Shown here in pieces: positions 1 to 8,193 of a stretch of 16,377 nt of DNA. Both the position numbers and the translations under genes were made by a program. Each line of letters opens with the position of its first letter. Within the stretch, counting starts at the first letter, position 1. The DNA lies in the NCBI GenBank assembly GCA_024278035.1, contig JAJRUA010000084.1, positions 1 through 16,377 of the forward strand, read 5' to 3'. The stretch comes from Planctomycetota bacterium (lineage in GTDB: Bacteria > Planctomycetota > Planctomycetia > Pirellulales > Lacipirellulaceae). The notes beneath the pieces are model-generated. The model was not told the origin of the DNA and ran no database searches. It saw only the letters and a list, made by a program, of their open reading frames with translations.

Positions 1-435
1 CGGTTCTCGTCCGTTGCAGGTGAGCATGGCTCGCAGTATGGCAACGTCGATATCGATCGGAAGTCCTTTTACATGGCCATCGGCGAACGCGGCAAGGAAG
101 GCGCCAGGATGAATCGATCCGATACCGTTCATCGGATTGGCGTCATGCCTGACCACATCGTAGTCTTCCGGCTTGGTCCAAGTAACAGCCTGGTCGTTAC
201 CCACCTGGACAAGGACAATAGTCTTGGACGTGCCGTCGGAGAACTTCCGAAATTCGCGCCCTTGCGATGAGCCATCCATAGCGGCCTGAGGGCCTACCGC
301 TGCAAGATAATGTGTTTTACCACCGGAAGCATCAAAACTACCGCTTGGGTCGGAGAAAATCTCCGGCATCTGCGCTATCAATGAGCGATTGTGTGGGCTG
401 TCCCACGCCTCGTCGAGGTGGAATTGGTTGTAGAG
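1..435 (-). pseudogene. C-terminal part of the same DUF1559 gene, in frame beyond the TAA, running off the left edge
   Basis: The 145 codons from 435 down to 1 are open in the same frame as the upstream gene and read as an intact DUF1559 C-terminus. They begin LYNQFHLDEAWDSPHN and continue with FSDPSGSFDASGGKTHYLA and FSDGTSKTIVLVQVGN. The diagnostic H-x9-DG motif is present (HPGAFLAAFADGH), followed by an ILRAMLTCNG ending typical of the family's last residues. No frame change is needed to join it to the upstream part, so the lesion is one nonsense codon rather than an indel. No good start codon or Shine-Dalgarno signal suggests independent translation. The true stop should lie only a few codons beyond the left edge. 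Confidence 0.8.
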
Positions 436-1704
436 TTATTGTTCTTCTAGGAAGGGAAGAATCGCTACCCGCCAGCTCAGCAAAGGTTTTCCGTCGGCTG
501 ACGTGATCGCTTGGGAAGGAAAGCTACTGTGAACGGCATGATGATTATGGAAAGCGAATATCAGTTGCTTCATCTGGTTCACTGATACGTTACGTCTTGC
601 CGCTTCGCGCGCCGCCTGAACGGCGGGCAACAGCAGGGCGACTAAGATGCCAATGACTGCTGTTTGAACCAATACCTGCGTTTGAGCGTCTCCCTCATCT
701 TCGGGCAGTGTGTAAGAAAAACGAGTTCCTTCCCGATGAGGAAAAAACATGTTCCCATAATAGGGGTCCACACGCTCGGTGTACTTAATCCATGCCGCCT
801 CCACCGGATTATTAGGGTCAAGCTCAGCAACGGCCTTTTTAATTTGAGAACGCTGAAGCTCTCGGATACGGTCCAAAACATCGGACAGGATATCCGCAGC
901 CGCGCCATCGGGCGATTCAACCGCCAAACCCATATCAACCTTCCCCGACAAACTGTACCACGCTTCGATGAAACGGATCGCATCGAGGCCCTTTAGAAGC
1001 GGGCGTAGCTCAGGTGGGATTTCATCCCCTGCCGCGGCGAGGCCCATTTTCACAAGCGGCAAGAGCGGCTCGAAATGAACGGCGACGTGAAAATCGTGGT
1101 CGTCGCCCTTGTTGGCCAGCCAGTCCGCGAAGTCTCCCTCGGCTGCTTTTCCTTTGCGTCGGGCGAGCTTCTTCATCATTCCCTCCGACGCCATGATGAG
1201 TGTTTGTTGGTTGGCCATCATCAGCAAAGGGCCATTTGGATCGGAGTGCTTGTAGCCTTCGCGACCGCCTGGCATGGGGGCTTCTTCGAAATCCTCTAAC
1301 AGTTCGGGGCGTATTTGATCCAGCTCGAAAGCAGAAGCAAACCGGACGATAGCCGCATAGTACAATTGCGTGCCAAGCGGCGGTTCGATCACAATTTCGA
1401 TCTGCTCAATATCGACCGGATCAAGGCCCACATGCTCAAGCCCCGCCGCAGTTGCCACTTCGATTGGCCATAACTCGGCGGCCGGCGACGTAAGCACCCG
1501 TCGTGGCGAAAGGCGTAGGACCGCTACGCTTTGCGAAGTCATCACGGATGCCTTCGGCTTGGTCGCGGTCGTAGCTTGAGCTGCGACCGTAATTTGAGCT
1601 GGGGTTGTAGTTTGAGCTTGGAGCGAAGCAATCGGCGCAAGCCAAACGGACAGGGCGGTCACGCAGCGAAGAGAGACGGATATTGTCCGTGTAAGAGGCA
1701 TCAT
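436..1704 (-). CDS. Secreted DUF1559-type protein, N-terminal 422 residues, ended by a premature in-frame TAA
   Basis: The function is unknown; DUF1559 proteins are an expanded planctomycete family with pilin-like features. Residues 1-31 look like a Sec signal peptide (basic start, hydrophobic core, then LQAQ). Residues about 32-340 form a soluble domain I do not recognise. Residues about 344-375 carry the DUF1559 hallmark GILVALLLPAVQAAREAARR, followed by the usual HNHH and LLSWRVAILPFLEEQ segments. In intact homologues the LPFLEQQ motif is followed at once by (A/E)LYDQFHLDEPWDSPHN; here a TAA replaces the codon before LYNQF, and the rest of the domain follows in the same frame at 435-1. The start is an ATGATG pair. 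AAGGTG lies 5 nt before the first ATG and 8 nt before the second. The protein as written lacks about the last 145 residues of the domain, so the gene is either a recent pseudogene or carries a sequence error. Confidence 0.85.
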   Translation of the reverse strand: MMPLTRTISVSLRCVTALSVWLAPIASLQAQTTTPAQITVAAQATTATKPKASVMTSQSVAVLRLSPRRVLTSPAAELWPIEVATAAGLEHVGLDPVDIEQIEIVIEPPLGTQLYYAAIVRFASAFELDQIRPELLEDFEEAPMPGGREGYKHSDPNGPLLMMANQQTLIMASEGMMKKLARRKGKAAEGDFADWLANKGDDHDFHVAVHFEPLLPLVKMGLAAAGDEIPPELRPLLKGLDAIRFIEAWYSLSGKVDMGLAVESPDGAAADILSDVLDRIRELQRSQIKKAVAELDPNNPVEAAWIKYTERVDPYYGNMFFPHREGTRFSYTLPEDEGDAQTQVLVQTAVIGILVALLLPAVQAAREAARRNVSVNQMKQLIFAFHNHHAVHSSFPSQAITSADGKPLLSWRVAILPFLEEQ

Positions 1705-2099
1705 GAGAGCACCTTGATCGAGGCAAAAAGAAAAGAGTCGATTCTCGCAGACGATCGTATCCTACATCGTAAGTTTAGCCGTTGGAATAGGATGGGGACG
1801 CACGGAGTCAGGCGAACTGCAAAGTCCTACTTACTGTAGAAAAGACGGAGCCCCAGAGCAACGAAAACACGGAGAAACCTGATTTCCAGCATCTCCAATT
1901 TCTCTGTGATCTCCTGTGGCTAAGGCCTTCGTTCCGCTACTTTTTCGACTTTGCAGTTCTCCTCTCCTTTTTTTCACCAGCGGTAGAAATCGTTATCTGT
2001 TTTGCGTTAGACTGCCTGTTCTACTAAAGCGGTGGGGGGAAGGACTAACAAGAACTCTCCCCTCCTTTTTCCTCTTTCCTCACGAAAATTAACGACTTC
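1705..2099. other. Divergent intergenic region holding a palindromic repeat
   Basis: These 395 bases separate the divergent DUF1559 and FG-GAP genes, so both promoters should lie here. I cannot pick a convincing -35/-10 pair. The middle is occupied by the inverted-repeat element at 1814-1959. Pyrimidine-rich stretches lie at 1960-1975 and 2056-2080, just before the FG-GAP start, and there is no clear Shine-Dalgarno sequence there. I see no coding signal. Confidence 0.6.
1814..1959. repeat. Palindromic intergenic element with 13-bp perfect outer arms
   Basis: GAACTGCAAAGTC (1814-1826) is repeated as its exact reverse complement at 1947-1959. Between them is an inner imperfect palindrome: the left side has GCCCCAGAGC and ACACGGAGAAA (about 1850-1876), and the right side has TCTCTGTGAT and CTCCTGTGGC (about 1901-1920). 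The whole looks like the degenerate 'acagag / ctctgt' family of non-coding palindromes common in planctomycete and other environmental genomes. No transposase gene is present. It could be a MITE-like or REP-like unit, or a transcribed hairpin. Confidence 0.65.
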
Positions 2100-3605
2100 A
2101 TGAAGACGATCACACCCTTTGCATGCTCTGCGATGGTACTTGTTACGGCCAGCCTATCGGTAACGCTGCCGCAGGCCGCGGCTTTTGACTTAGAGACCAA
2201 GCTCATTGCTTCCGATATCAATGGGGGCGACTTTTTCGGCATTTCGGTCGCAATCGGTGGCGACACGGCCTTGGTAGGAGCCTACGCGGATGCCGATGCA
2301 GGCATCAACTCCGGAGCCGCCTACCTGTACGACGGCACCACGGGCGATCCGATTGCCCGCCTCACCCCTTCCGACGCCGCTAGAGAGGACTTTTTTGGCG
2401 CTTCCGTAGCAGTCAGTAGCGATGGCAATGTCGCCCTGGTCGGGGCAACCGGGGATGACGACGGGGGGAGCAGTTCCGGATCGGCCTACTTGTTCGATGT
2501 CGCCACCGGTGCCCAGATTGCCAAGCTTACGGCTAACGATGCTGCTAGTGGCGACCTTTTCGGCGGTTTCGTGGCGGTCAACAACAACACGGCCTTGGTC
2601 AGTGCCTCCTACGATGACGACGGAGGCCGTGACTCCGGATCGGCCTACTTGTTCGACGTTACCACAGGCGCCCAAACTGCCAAGCTCAATGCTACCAACG
2701 CCAATGCGGAAGACCGGTTCGGCAGTTCCGTGTCGATCAGCGGCAACTTGGCCCTGATCGGCGCACTCGGAGACGACGAGGCGGCTAGCAATTCCGGCGC
2801 GGCCTACCTGTTCGATATCGATCCTTCAAGTACGACTTTTGGCGATCAACTTTTCAAGCTCACCACTTCCGACGCCAATGTGGCCGACTGGTTCGGCGGT
2901 TCCGTGGCGATTAGCGGCAATTTGGCTCTGATCGGGGCAGCCGGGGATGACGATCGAGGAAGGAACGCCGGCGCAGCCTATCTGTTCGATGTCGCCACCG
3001 GCACCCAGATTGCCAAGTTCACCGCTTCTGACGGCAATGACGACGATTGGTTCGGCTTTTCGGTAGCGATTAGTGGCAACATGGCCCTGATCGGCGCACG
3101 CTGGGATAACGACGCAGGTGACGATTCCGGCACTGCCTACGTGTTCGACGTTACCACCGGTGAGCAAATTGCTAAGCTTACCGCTTCCGACGCTGCGGCG
3201 GGCGACGAGTTCGGAATTTCTGTGGCCATTAGCGGCAACTCGGCCCTGGTTGGGGCCTACAGGACTGGCAGCGGAATCAATGGCGAAACGGGTTCGGCCT
3301 ACCTATTCAATGGCACTGTCTTGCTAGGCGACTTCAATGCAGATGGCATCGTTGATGCCGCAGACTACACCGTCTATCGTGATAATTTGGGGGCGAGTTC
3401 CTCGGCACTCAATGGCAACGGTGCAGGAGCAACCACCGTTGTTGCCGCGGACTTCGCGCTCTGGGTAAACAACTTTGGTAACTCGGTTAGCAACAGTGTC
3501 GCTCTCCCCGAGCCGGGCACCTTGCTGCTTCTGAGCCTCGGTTGCTTCGGAGCGGTAGGTAGGGAAAGGCGGAAACGACCGACTTGGGGTTTAGGGATCG
3601 CTTAG
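2100..3605 (+). CDS. Exported seven-bladed FG-GAP protein with dockerin-like module and PEP-CTERM sorting signal
   Basis: This is a predicted cell-surface or extracellular protein of 501 residues with no known enzymatic role. A signal peptide covers residues 1-28 (ends QAAA). Seven repeats of about 50-55 residues follow. Each has a D-x-FG-x-S-V-(A/S)-I-S-G-N-x-AL(I/V)GA core, then DDD-x-G-x-x-SG-x-AY(L/V)FD and TTG-x-QIAKLTASD; the FG pairs mark blades DFFG, DFFG, DLFG, DRFG, DWFG, DWFG and DEFG. Seven blades fit one closed integrin-alpha-like beta-propeller, with Asp-rich loops able to bind calcium. Residues about 408-465 are dockerin-like, with one good EF-hand loop D411-x-N-x-D-G-x-x-D-x-x-D422. 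PEPGTLLLLSLG at 470-481, followed by the basic RERRKR, is a PEP-CTERM signal for exosortase-type processing. An extra PTWGLGIA after the basic cluster is unusual. Palindromic elements flank the gene on both sides. Confidence 0.92.
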   Translation: MKTITPFACSAMVLVTASLSVTLPQAAAFDLETKLIASDINGGDFFGISVAIGGDTALVGAYADADAGINSGAAYLYDGTTGDPIARLTPSDAAREDFFGASVAVSSDGNVALVGATGDDDGGSSSGSAYLFDVATGAQIAKLTANDAASGDLFGGFVAVNNNTALVSASYDDDGGRDSGSAYLFDVTTGAQTAKLNATNANAEDRFGSSVSISGNLALIGALGDDEAASNSGAAYLFDIDPSSTTFGDQLFKLTTSDANVADWFGGSVAISGNLALIGAAGDDDRGRNAGAAYLFDVATGTQIAKFTASDGNDDDWFGFSVAISGNMALIGARWDNDAGDDSGTAYVFDVTTGEQIAKLTASDAAAGDEFGISVAISGNSALVGAYRTGSGINGETGSAYLFNGTVLLGDFNADGIVDAADYTVYRDNLGASSSALNGNGAGATTVVAADFALWVNNFGNSVSNSVALPEPGTLLLLSLGCFGAVGRERRKRPTWGLGIA

Positions 3606-3666
3606 GAGTGGGAAGGCTCCCCTTAAAGGAGGTGGTTGGAACGACCTGCCACTTTCGGAAGCAAAA

Positions 3667-3880
3667 GGGACGTCGCAAAAAAAGCGGAGCCGCAACGGAG
3701 ACGATCGAAAAGTTGGAACCACGAAGGTACGAAGGGCACGAAGAAAAAACGATGCGCGAATCTCCACCTTCCTTGAGTTAGCGTTCCCTAGCAGTTCTCT
3801 TCCCTTCTTTGTGTCCTTCGTGGTTTTGTGGTTCAACTTTTCGTAGTTCCGCCGTGGTTTCCGCTGCTACGCGCCGTCCC
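3667..3880. repeat. Large imperfect palindrome of the 'accacgaagg / ccttcgtggt' class
   Basis: The left arm (about 3667-3745) pairs with the right arm (about 3804-3880) around a loop of about 58 nt. The best core is CGAAAAGTTGGAACCAC (3706-3722) against GTGGTTCAACTTTTCG (3828-3843), and ACGAAGGGCACGAAG against CTTCTTTGTGTCCTTCGT. The arms extend outward weakly to GGGACGTCGC (3667-3676) against GCGCCGTCCC (3871-3880). Such elements are common between genes in planctomycetes and often give spurious DTKDTK-like reading frames. It sits downstream of the FG-GAP stop and could work as a transcription end or RNA-stabilising structure, which is inference. Confidence 0.75.
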
Positions 3881-4060
3881 CGCCGTTCTGGTGGGCTTTC
3901 GCTTCCCCTGCCTGCTACTTGACTCGAGGGCGTGGTAAGGTGTTTCCTAATGGGAGGACGGGGTTAAGTAGCCCACCACTTGCCAAACAGAGGCGAGCCC
4001 TCATGTACGGGGCGCGGGTTCGTGTTTGTACTCAAGAGCCCCAACTTGTATCCACCGATT

Positions 4061-4064
4061 AGGA
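4061..4064 (+). promoter_or_regulatory. Shine-Dalgarno AGGA for the DUF4914 gene
   Basis: AGGA ends 9 nt before the ATG at 4074. It is the only plausible ribosome binding site here and favours that ATG over an upstream TTG at 4026. Confidence 0.5.
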
Positions 4065-4073
4065 ATTGCCGAA

Positions 4074-4118
4074 ATGCCCAACGCGTCCATGCCCCGTGCG
4101 TCCATGCCCAACGTGTCG
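4074..4118 (+). repeat. Three tandem 15-bp units, each beginning with ATG
   Basis: ATGCCCAACGCGTCC, ATGCCCCGTGCGTCC and ATGCCCAACGTGTCG lie head to tail and encode MPNAS-MPRAS-MPNVS. Every unit supplies an in-frame AUG, so the DUF4914 gene has three equally phased possible starts. Confidence 0.85.
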
Positions 4119-5987
4119 CTTTCGCATTCCGCCGAGAGTGTGCTCGCGGAGGCCAAGTCCGTCACCTTCGCCGATAGCGTCGAAGAACTGGTCGCCCTAG
4201 CTGTGCCGGACGATCAGGTGGACCCGCAAGGCTATTACACCGTCGGCTACGACGTGAAGGGCGAATTTATTCCCGAGGTCAAAGTTTGTCGGGTCAAAAA
4301 CGGCGTTGCCGCGAACTACATCGAACCCTACATGCGACGCCGTGATCCGCACTGCATGCTCATCGCTGACGATGGAGCCACGGACAAGCCCACATTTAAG
4401 AAGAGGTTCAAGAAAGACTTCGAGGAGGTTCGGCAAGAAACGTTCGCCTGGCTCAAGACCCAGGACTTGGCGTGCTTTTTCTTTAACGCCGGACGCGGCG
4501 GCAAGGGGCTTCCCTCTTTGGCCATCTGCCCGGCCAACGCCGGATTCTTTGCACTTGGTTTGGCGATGCTTCAGGGCATCGTCCCTCGCGAAGAGATCGA
4601 GGAGCAGGGAGACGCCTACAATCACACCGGAATCATCTACATTGCGCCGCCGTTTCGCCACACGCACTTCGACGGTAAACAAATAGTCGTTCATAACCGA
4701 CGCGAGAACCTGCACGAGCTCTACTCGTACAATCTCTATCCTGGGCCGTCCGCCAAGAAGGGCGTCTACGGCATGTTGCTAGCTCTTGGCGAGAAACAGG
4801 ATTGGATCACGGCCCACTGCTCCACCGTTCAGGTCATCACCCCGTATGACAACACCGTCACCATCATGCACGAGGGCGCTTCTGGTGGTGGCAAGTCCGA
4901 AATGATCGAGCCGATGCACCGTCAGATTGACGGGCGGCTTCGGCTCGGAAAAAACCTCGTTTCGGGCGAACAGCGCTACATCGCGTTGCCACGCGGCTGC
5001 GAGCTTCGACCGGTCACCGATGACATGGCCCTTTGTCACCCGGACTTCCAGAAACCCGAATCGCGAGAGCGCAAACTCACACTCACCGACGCCGAGTCCG
5101 CTTGGTTCCTTCGCGTCAACCACATCACGCAATACGGTACCGACCCACAGCTCGAAAGAATCACCATCCACCCTGATTCGCCTTTGTTGTTTCTCAACAT
5201 CGACGCCACTCCAGGTTCCACCGCACTCATCTGGGACCACATCGAGGACGAGCCCGGCCTCCCTTGCCCCAACCCTCGTGTCGTTTTTCCGCGCCGAGAC
5301 TATCCGGGCATCGTCGATGAACCGGTCACCATCGACATCCGCTCCTTTGGTGTACGATGCCCTCCATGCACCAAAGAGGATCCGACCTACGGCATCTTCG
5401 GTCTGTTCCATATTCTCCCTCCATCGCTCGCTTGGCTATGGCGTTTGGTTGCCCCGCGAGGTTATAGCAATCCGTCGATTGTCGATGAGGGGGGCATGAC
5501 CTCTGAGGGAGTCGGGTCGTACTGGCCATTTGCCACCGGCAGACGTGTCGATCAAGCCAATATCCTCCTGAACCAGGTACTCGAAACGAGCGACACGATG
5601 TTCATCCTCTGCCCCAACCAGCACATCGGATGCTGGGAGACCGGTTTTGCCCCGCAGTGGGTTGCCAGAGAGTATCTTGCCCGTCGTGGCGTCAACCAGT
5701 TTGCGCCGGAAAAAGTACTGGAATCTCGCTGCCCGCTGCTCGGCAAGTCGCCACGCACGATCCAAATCGAGGGACAGACGATAGGCCACTGGTTCCTCCA
5801 AGTGGAGACGCAGCCCGAAGTCGGCGAAGAAGGTTACGACCGGGGAGCCGCCATCCTCACCGAGTTTTTCCATCAGCAAGTGCGAGAGTTCCTCGACCCT
5901 AGCCTCGACCCCAAGGGCCGAGAGATCATCGAAGCCTGCCTCAACGGCGCGAGCCTACAGAGGTACGAAGAGCTGTCGGTCCTATAA
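4074..5987 (+). CDS. DUF4914 family P-loop protein
   Basis: I recognise this as DUF4914, a family of about 620-640 residues with no biochemical function known to me. The length from 4074 is 637 residues. Visible conserved blocks include YMRRRDPHCMLIADDG near the N-terminus, then PANAGFF and FRHTHFDGKQ (about residue 193). A Walker A-like HEGASGGGKSEM follows, with GASGGGKS at about 268-275. Later blocks are ELRPVTDDMALCHP, VNHITQYGTDP, VRCPPCTKEDPTYGIFG, SEGVGSYWPFATGR and ARCPLLG near the C-terminus. The Gly-rich P-loop suggests nucleotide binding, perhaps like phosphoenolpyruvate carboxykinase or HPr kinase; that is inference. No signal peptide or membrane segment is visible, so it is probably cytoplasmic. 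It is monocistronic and convergent with the pilus cluster. The start is ambiguous among ATGs at 4074, 4089 and 4104; the Shine-Dalgarno site favours 4074, while family similarity seems to begin only after 4104. Confidence 0.88.
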   Translation: MPNASMPRASMPNVSLSHSAESVLAEAKSVTFADSVEELVALAVPDDQVDPQGYYTVGYDVKGEFIPEVKVCRVKNGVAANYIEPYMRRRDPHCMLIADDGATDKPTFKKRFKKDFEEVRQETFAWLKTQDLACFFFNAGRGGKGLPSLAICPANAGFFALGLAMLQGIVPREEIEEQGDAYNHTGIIYIAPPFRHTHFDGKQIVVHNRRENLHELYSYNLYPGPSAKKGVYGMLLALGEKQDWITAHCSTVQVITPYDNTVTIMHEGASGGGKSEMIEPMHRQIDGRLRLGKNLVSGEQRYIALPRGCELRPVTDDMALCHPDFQKPESRERKLTLTDAESAWFLRVNHITQYGTDPQLERITIHPDSPLLFLNIDATPGSTALIWDHIEDEPGLPCPNPRVVFPRRDYPGIVDEPVTIDIRSFGVRCPPCTKEDPTYGIFGLFHILPPSLAWLWRLVAPRGYSNPSIVDEGGMTSEGVGSYWPFATGRRVDQANILLNQVLETSDTMFILCPNQHIGCWETGFAPQWVAREYLARRGVNQFAPEKVLESRCPLLGKSPRTIQIEGQTIGHWFLQVETQPEVGEEGYDRGAAILTEFFHQQVREFLDPSLDPKGREIIEACLNGASLQRYEELSVL

Positions 5988-6102
5988 CGGGTAGAGACCG
6001 TCCGTACGTCGGAACAATCGACTTCGATCGATAGGGAAAGATAGGAATTGCGGCATCCCACATCGGACTTTGCAATCGTCCTGTGCCAGGTGGTTCATTC
6101 CT

Positions 6103-8098
6103 TTATCTTCGACCGCCCCTGCCCATCCCCATCCCAGGGAATTCCATTTCGCCACCACCGCCCCGTCCTTCGCGACCTTTGGTCTTACTGTCAAAGATCA
6201 ATTTATGATCCGTCACGGTTTGTGAATCGTCCAGTTCGTTGTGAACAAAGAGCTTGCCTGTCGCATCCATCAGCAGGACGTTCACTGGCGCCTTGATTTT
6301 GCCACCGATAGTTCCCCCTCCGCTAAAGTCGCAAAGAGTCACTCCCGTATGGAACTTGAAGGAATCGACTTTCTCGATCCAGCGGCGATCGGGAGTGATA
6401 ATCTCCGCATCCTCGGTTAAGTTGACAACGGCACCTCGGCGGAAGGACTTGATGACGCCCGCCTTCGTCGCCCGGCGGTTCTCATCCAAGGCATAGGACT
6501 GAACCAATAACTGGACACTACCCTCCGCATTCGGTTGTTTGCTGCTCGGAACCTTCGCTCCAGCAACACTCACACCACCGGCCATGGGTATCGAAATCAC
6601 CGGGCTCGGTTCGCTCCATTCGGCAAGGCGAATGGCGTACTTCGAACTGGATTTTTTAATCCGCTCCGAAACCTCACGAGCAAGAGCACGCGGGTCAACG
6701 CCAGGCTCCCGATTTACATCTTTAAGGATCAAACGAAGGCGATATCGGTACTGATGCCCCGGAAGCACAGAGAAGTCAAAGAACCGGACCATGACGAAGG
6801 GAATCTCAGGATCAAAAACCCCTGTTCCACGCCCCTCACCGCGACGGCCTCCCATAGCACCTCTACCGCCACCGCCCATTTCCATCATGCCCATCCCCAT
6901 GCCCATCTCCGCACCTCCCCCTATGCCCCTACCCATGCCCCTTCTGCTCCCTCTCAAGCCTCTCCCTTGCCCTCTCCCGCCAAGCTCACCTCTCCCCGGG
7001 CCATTACGCCCATCACGCCCCTCGTTACTGGCAAAAAGCTCATCCTCCCCATCACCAGCGGGGTCTTTTTCCTCTTCGTTTTCTTCCTCAAGTTCAGCCG
7101 CGTCGGTCTCAGCCTGAAGCGGCGCATCCGAGTGAACCACGGCGGGCCCCCACGCTTGCCCTACGAGTGGTGGCAAAGGAACCGTCAAGGCGGGATGCTC
7201 ATAACGGTCATCCACCATGGGTTCCTGGCCAGGTATCCAATCTCCGATCATCCGATTAAGCGATTTAGCTGTTAGAGCTTTATCCCGCCTCCCCCCCGTA
7301 ATGCTGCCAACGCCAATCGGTGTCCAATCGATTTTTTTCCCACCCGTCACATCCGCTCGTTCGACGTAATAGCCAACGTAATTCGGTACGTCGCGCGAAG
7401 GATCGTAGCCGCGGGAGCCTTCCAGCGCCTCCTTGTACCGATTGAACTGATCCAGAGAAGGGGCTTTTGCAAGCACCACGGCACAAGAAACCGTTTGAAT
7501 ACGCTCATCCCCCTGGGGCATAACACCCGGTTCGCTAATTCGATTCGGAACAGGGCGGCGTTTGCCGTTGCCATCGTCCCCTCCTCGCATTCCTGGTGCC
7601 CCCCTTCTTTCGCCACCCCCTAGCAAAGGGTTTTCTTGGTCACGGCCTCGCTCCTTCTCACGCTCTCGGGCCTCTTCTTCGACTCGGCGCAACTCTTCTA
7701 GCTCACGCTGTTTCCGAATGTTGTCATCCACAAATGCCATCAGGCCCGTTACGCCCGTCCCTTCCAAGTCGGTAGCGGCAAGCAGCACGGGGTCGGTCCG
7801 ATCGACCATGGGCCGAACGACGGGCGAATCCCAACCGGTTCCACTCCCCGCGTATTTTTCTTGGGTTATCTCAATCGCGTCCCTATTGCTCGGGTCGTAA
7901 GCAGGATCAAAATGTTCCTCACCAAGATCGCTCCACTTGGAGCCATCGAAGGCCGCTTTGGTTTGAGTCACCTTGTCTCGAAGCTCTTGCGGTCGACGCG
8001 TTTCGCCCTCCACGCCGAGCGAGGCATAGACCAAATAGGCAGCCGCAATCGCCAGCAATCCAGCGATTCCTTTCTCGCAATGCTGGAACAAAAGCATC
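6103..8098 (-). CDS. Single-pass membrane protein, third gene of the pilMNO-like cluster (PilP-like position)
   Basis: This protein of unknown function has 664 residues from the chosen ATG. That start follows AAAGGTGG (plus-strand 8108-8115) at 9 nt. A GTG at 8136 or ATG at 8130 would add 13 or 11 residues and lacks a ribosome site. Near the N-terminus is one membrane helix (GIAGLLAIAAAYLVYASLG), so the bulk should face the periplasm. Numbering from the GTG: 137-166 is a charged, probably coiled segment; 170-195 and 372-439 are Gly/Arg/Met-rich low complexity (MGMGMGMMEMGGGG), preceded by an acidic run EEENEEEKD; and the last 25 residues repeat the style (GMGMGRGGRR). The blocks between, at about 210-340 and 440-650, look folded and beta-rich. 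It is the distal gene, 95 nt after its neighbour. By gene order it occupies the place of PilP; sequence similarity to PilP cannot be claimed by eye. Confidence 0.85.
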
Positions 8099-8193
8099 TT
8101 GATTCCGCCACCTTTGTGATTTTTTATCATCGTCACAACTCAGTTAAAAAATAAGACTCAAGCCATCTCATGGATTGTTTTTGATCTGAAATA
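8099..8193 (-). promoter_or_regulatory. Short intergenic leader with Shine-Dalgarno for the third pilus-cluster gene
   Basis: The minus strand carries AAAGGTGG (plus-strand 8108-8115) ending 9 nt before the ATG at 8098, a six-of-seven match to AAGGAGG. This decides the start over upstream GTG/ATG codons at 8136 and 8130. Confidence 0.5.

Larger units (their letters stand above)
3606..4073. other. Intergenic region between FG-GAP and DUF4914 genes, dominated by a long palindrome
   Basis: These 468 bases contain no gene I can support. About half (3667-3880) is the imperfect palindrome listed separately, which could also act as the transcript end of the FG-GAP gene. The rest (3881-4060) is unremarkable GC-rich sequence leading to the Shine-Dalgarno site of the DUF4914 gene. 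A minus-strand reading frame at 3836-3591 begins with the KTTKDTKKG type of peptide; that is what the palindrome spells when translated and is not a protein. Confidence 0.6.

Noticed and set aside
436..438. Frameshift as the cause of the DUF1559 interruption
   Set aside because: The downstream coding sequence is in the same frame, so it is a nonsense codon, not an indel.
2190..2675. Repetitive minus-strand frames inside the FG-GAP gene
   Set aside because: Their periodicity mirrors the propeller repeats of the plus-strand gene; no independent coding signal.
3591..3836. Minus-strand frame beginning with a KTTKDTKKG-like peptide
   Set aside because: It is the translation of one arm of the palindrome at 3667-3880, a known type of spurious gene call.
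3975..4030. String GAGCCCTCATGTACGGGGC resembling a group II intron domain V
   Set aside because: The expected catalytic-triad stem, bulge and long pairing are absent and no reverse transcriptase is nearby.
6011..6035. Small palindrome ATCGA/TCGAT between the convergent DUF4914 gene and pilus cluster as a shared terminator
   Set aside because: Only 5 pairs and no T-run on either strand.
6535..7275. Long plus-strand frames rich in Pro, Ser and His opposite the pilus genes (also 6791-7117 and 9936-10295)
   Set aside because: They are the antisense of Gly/Met/Arg-rich tracts in well supported minus-strand genes and have no family features or ribosome sites.
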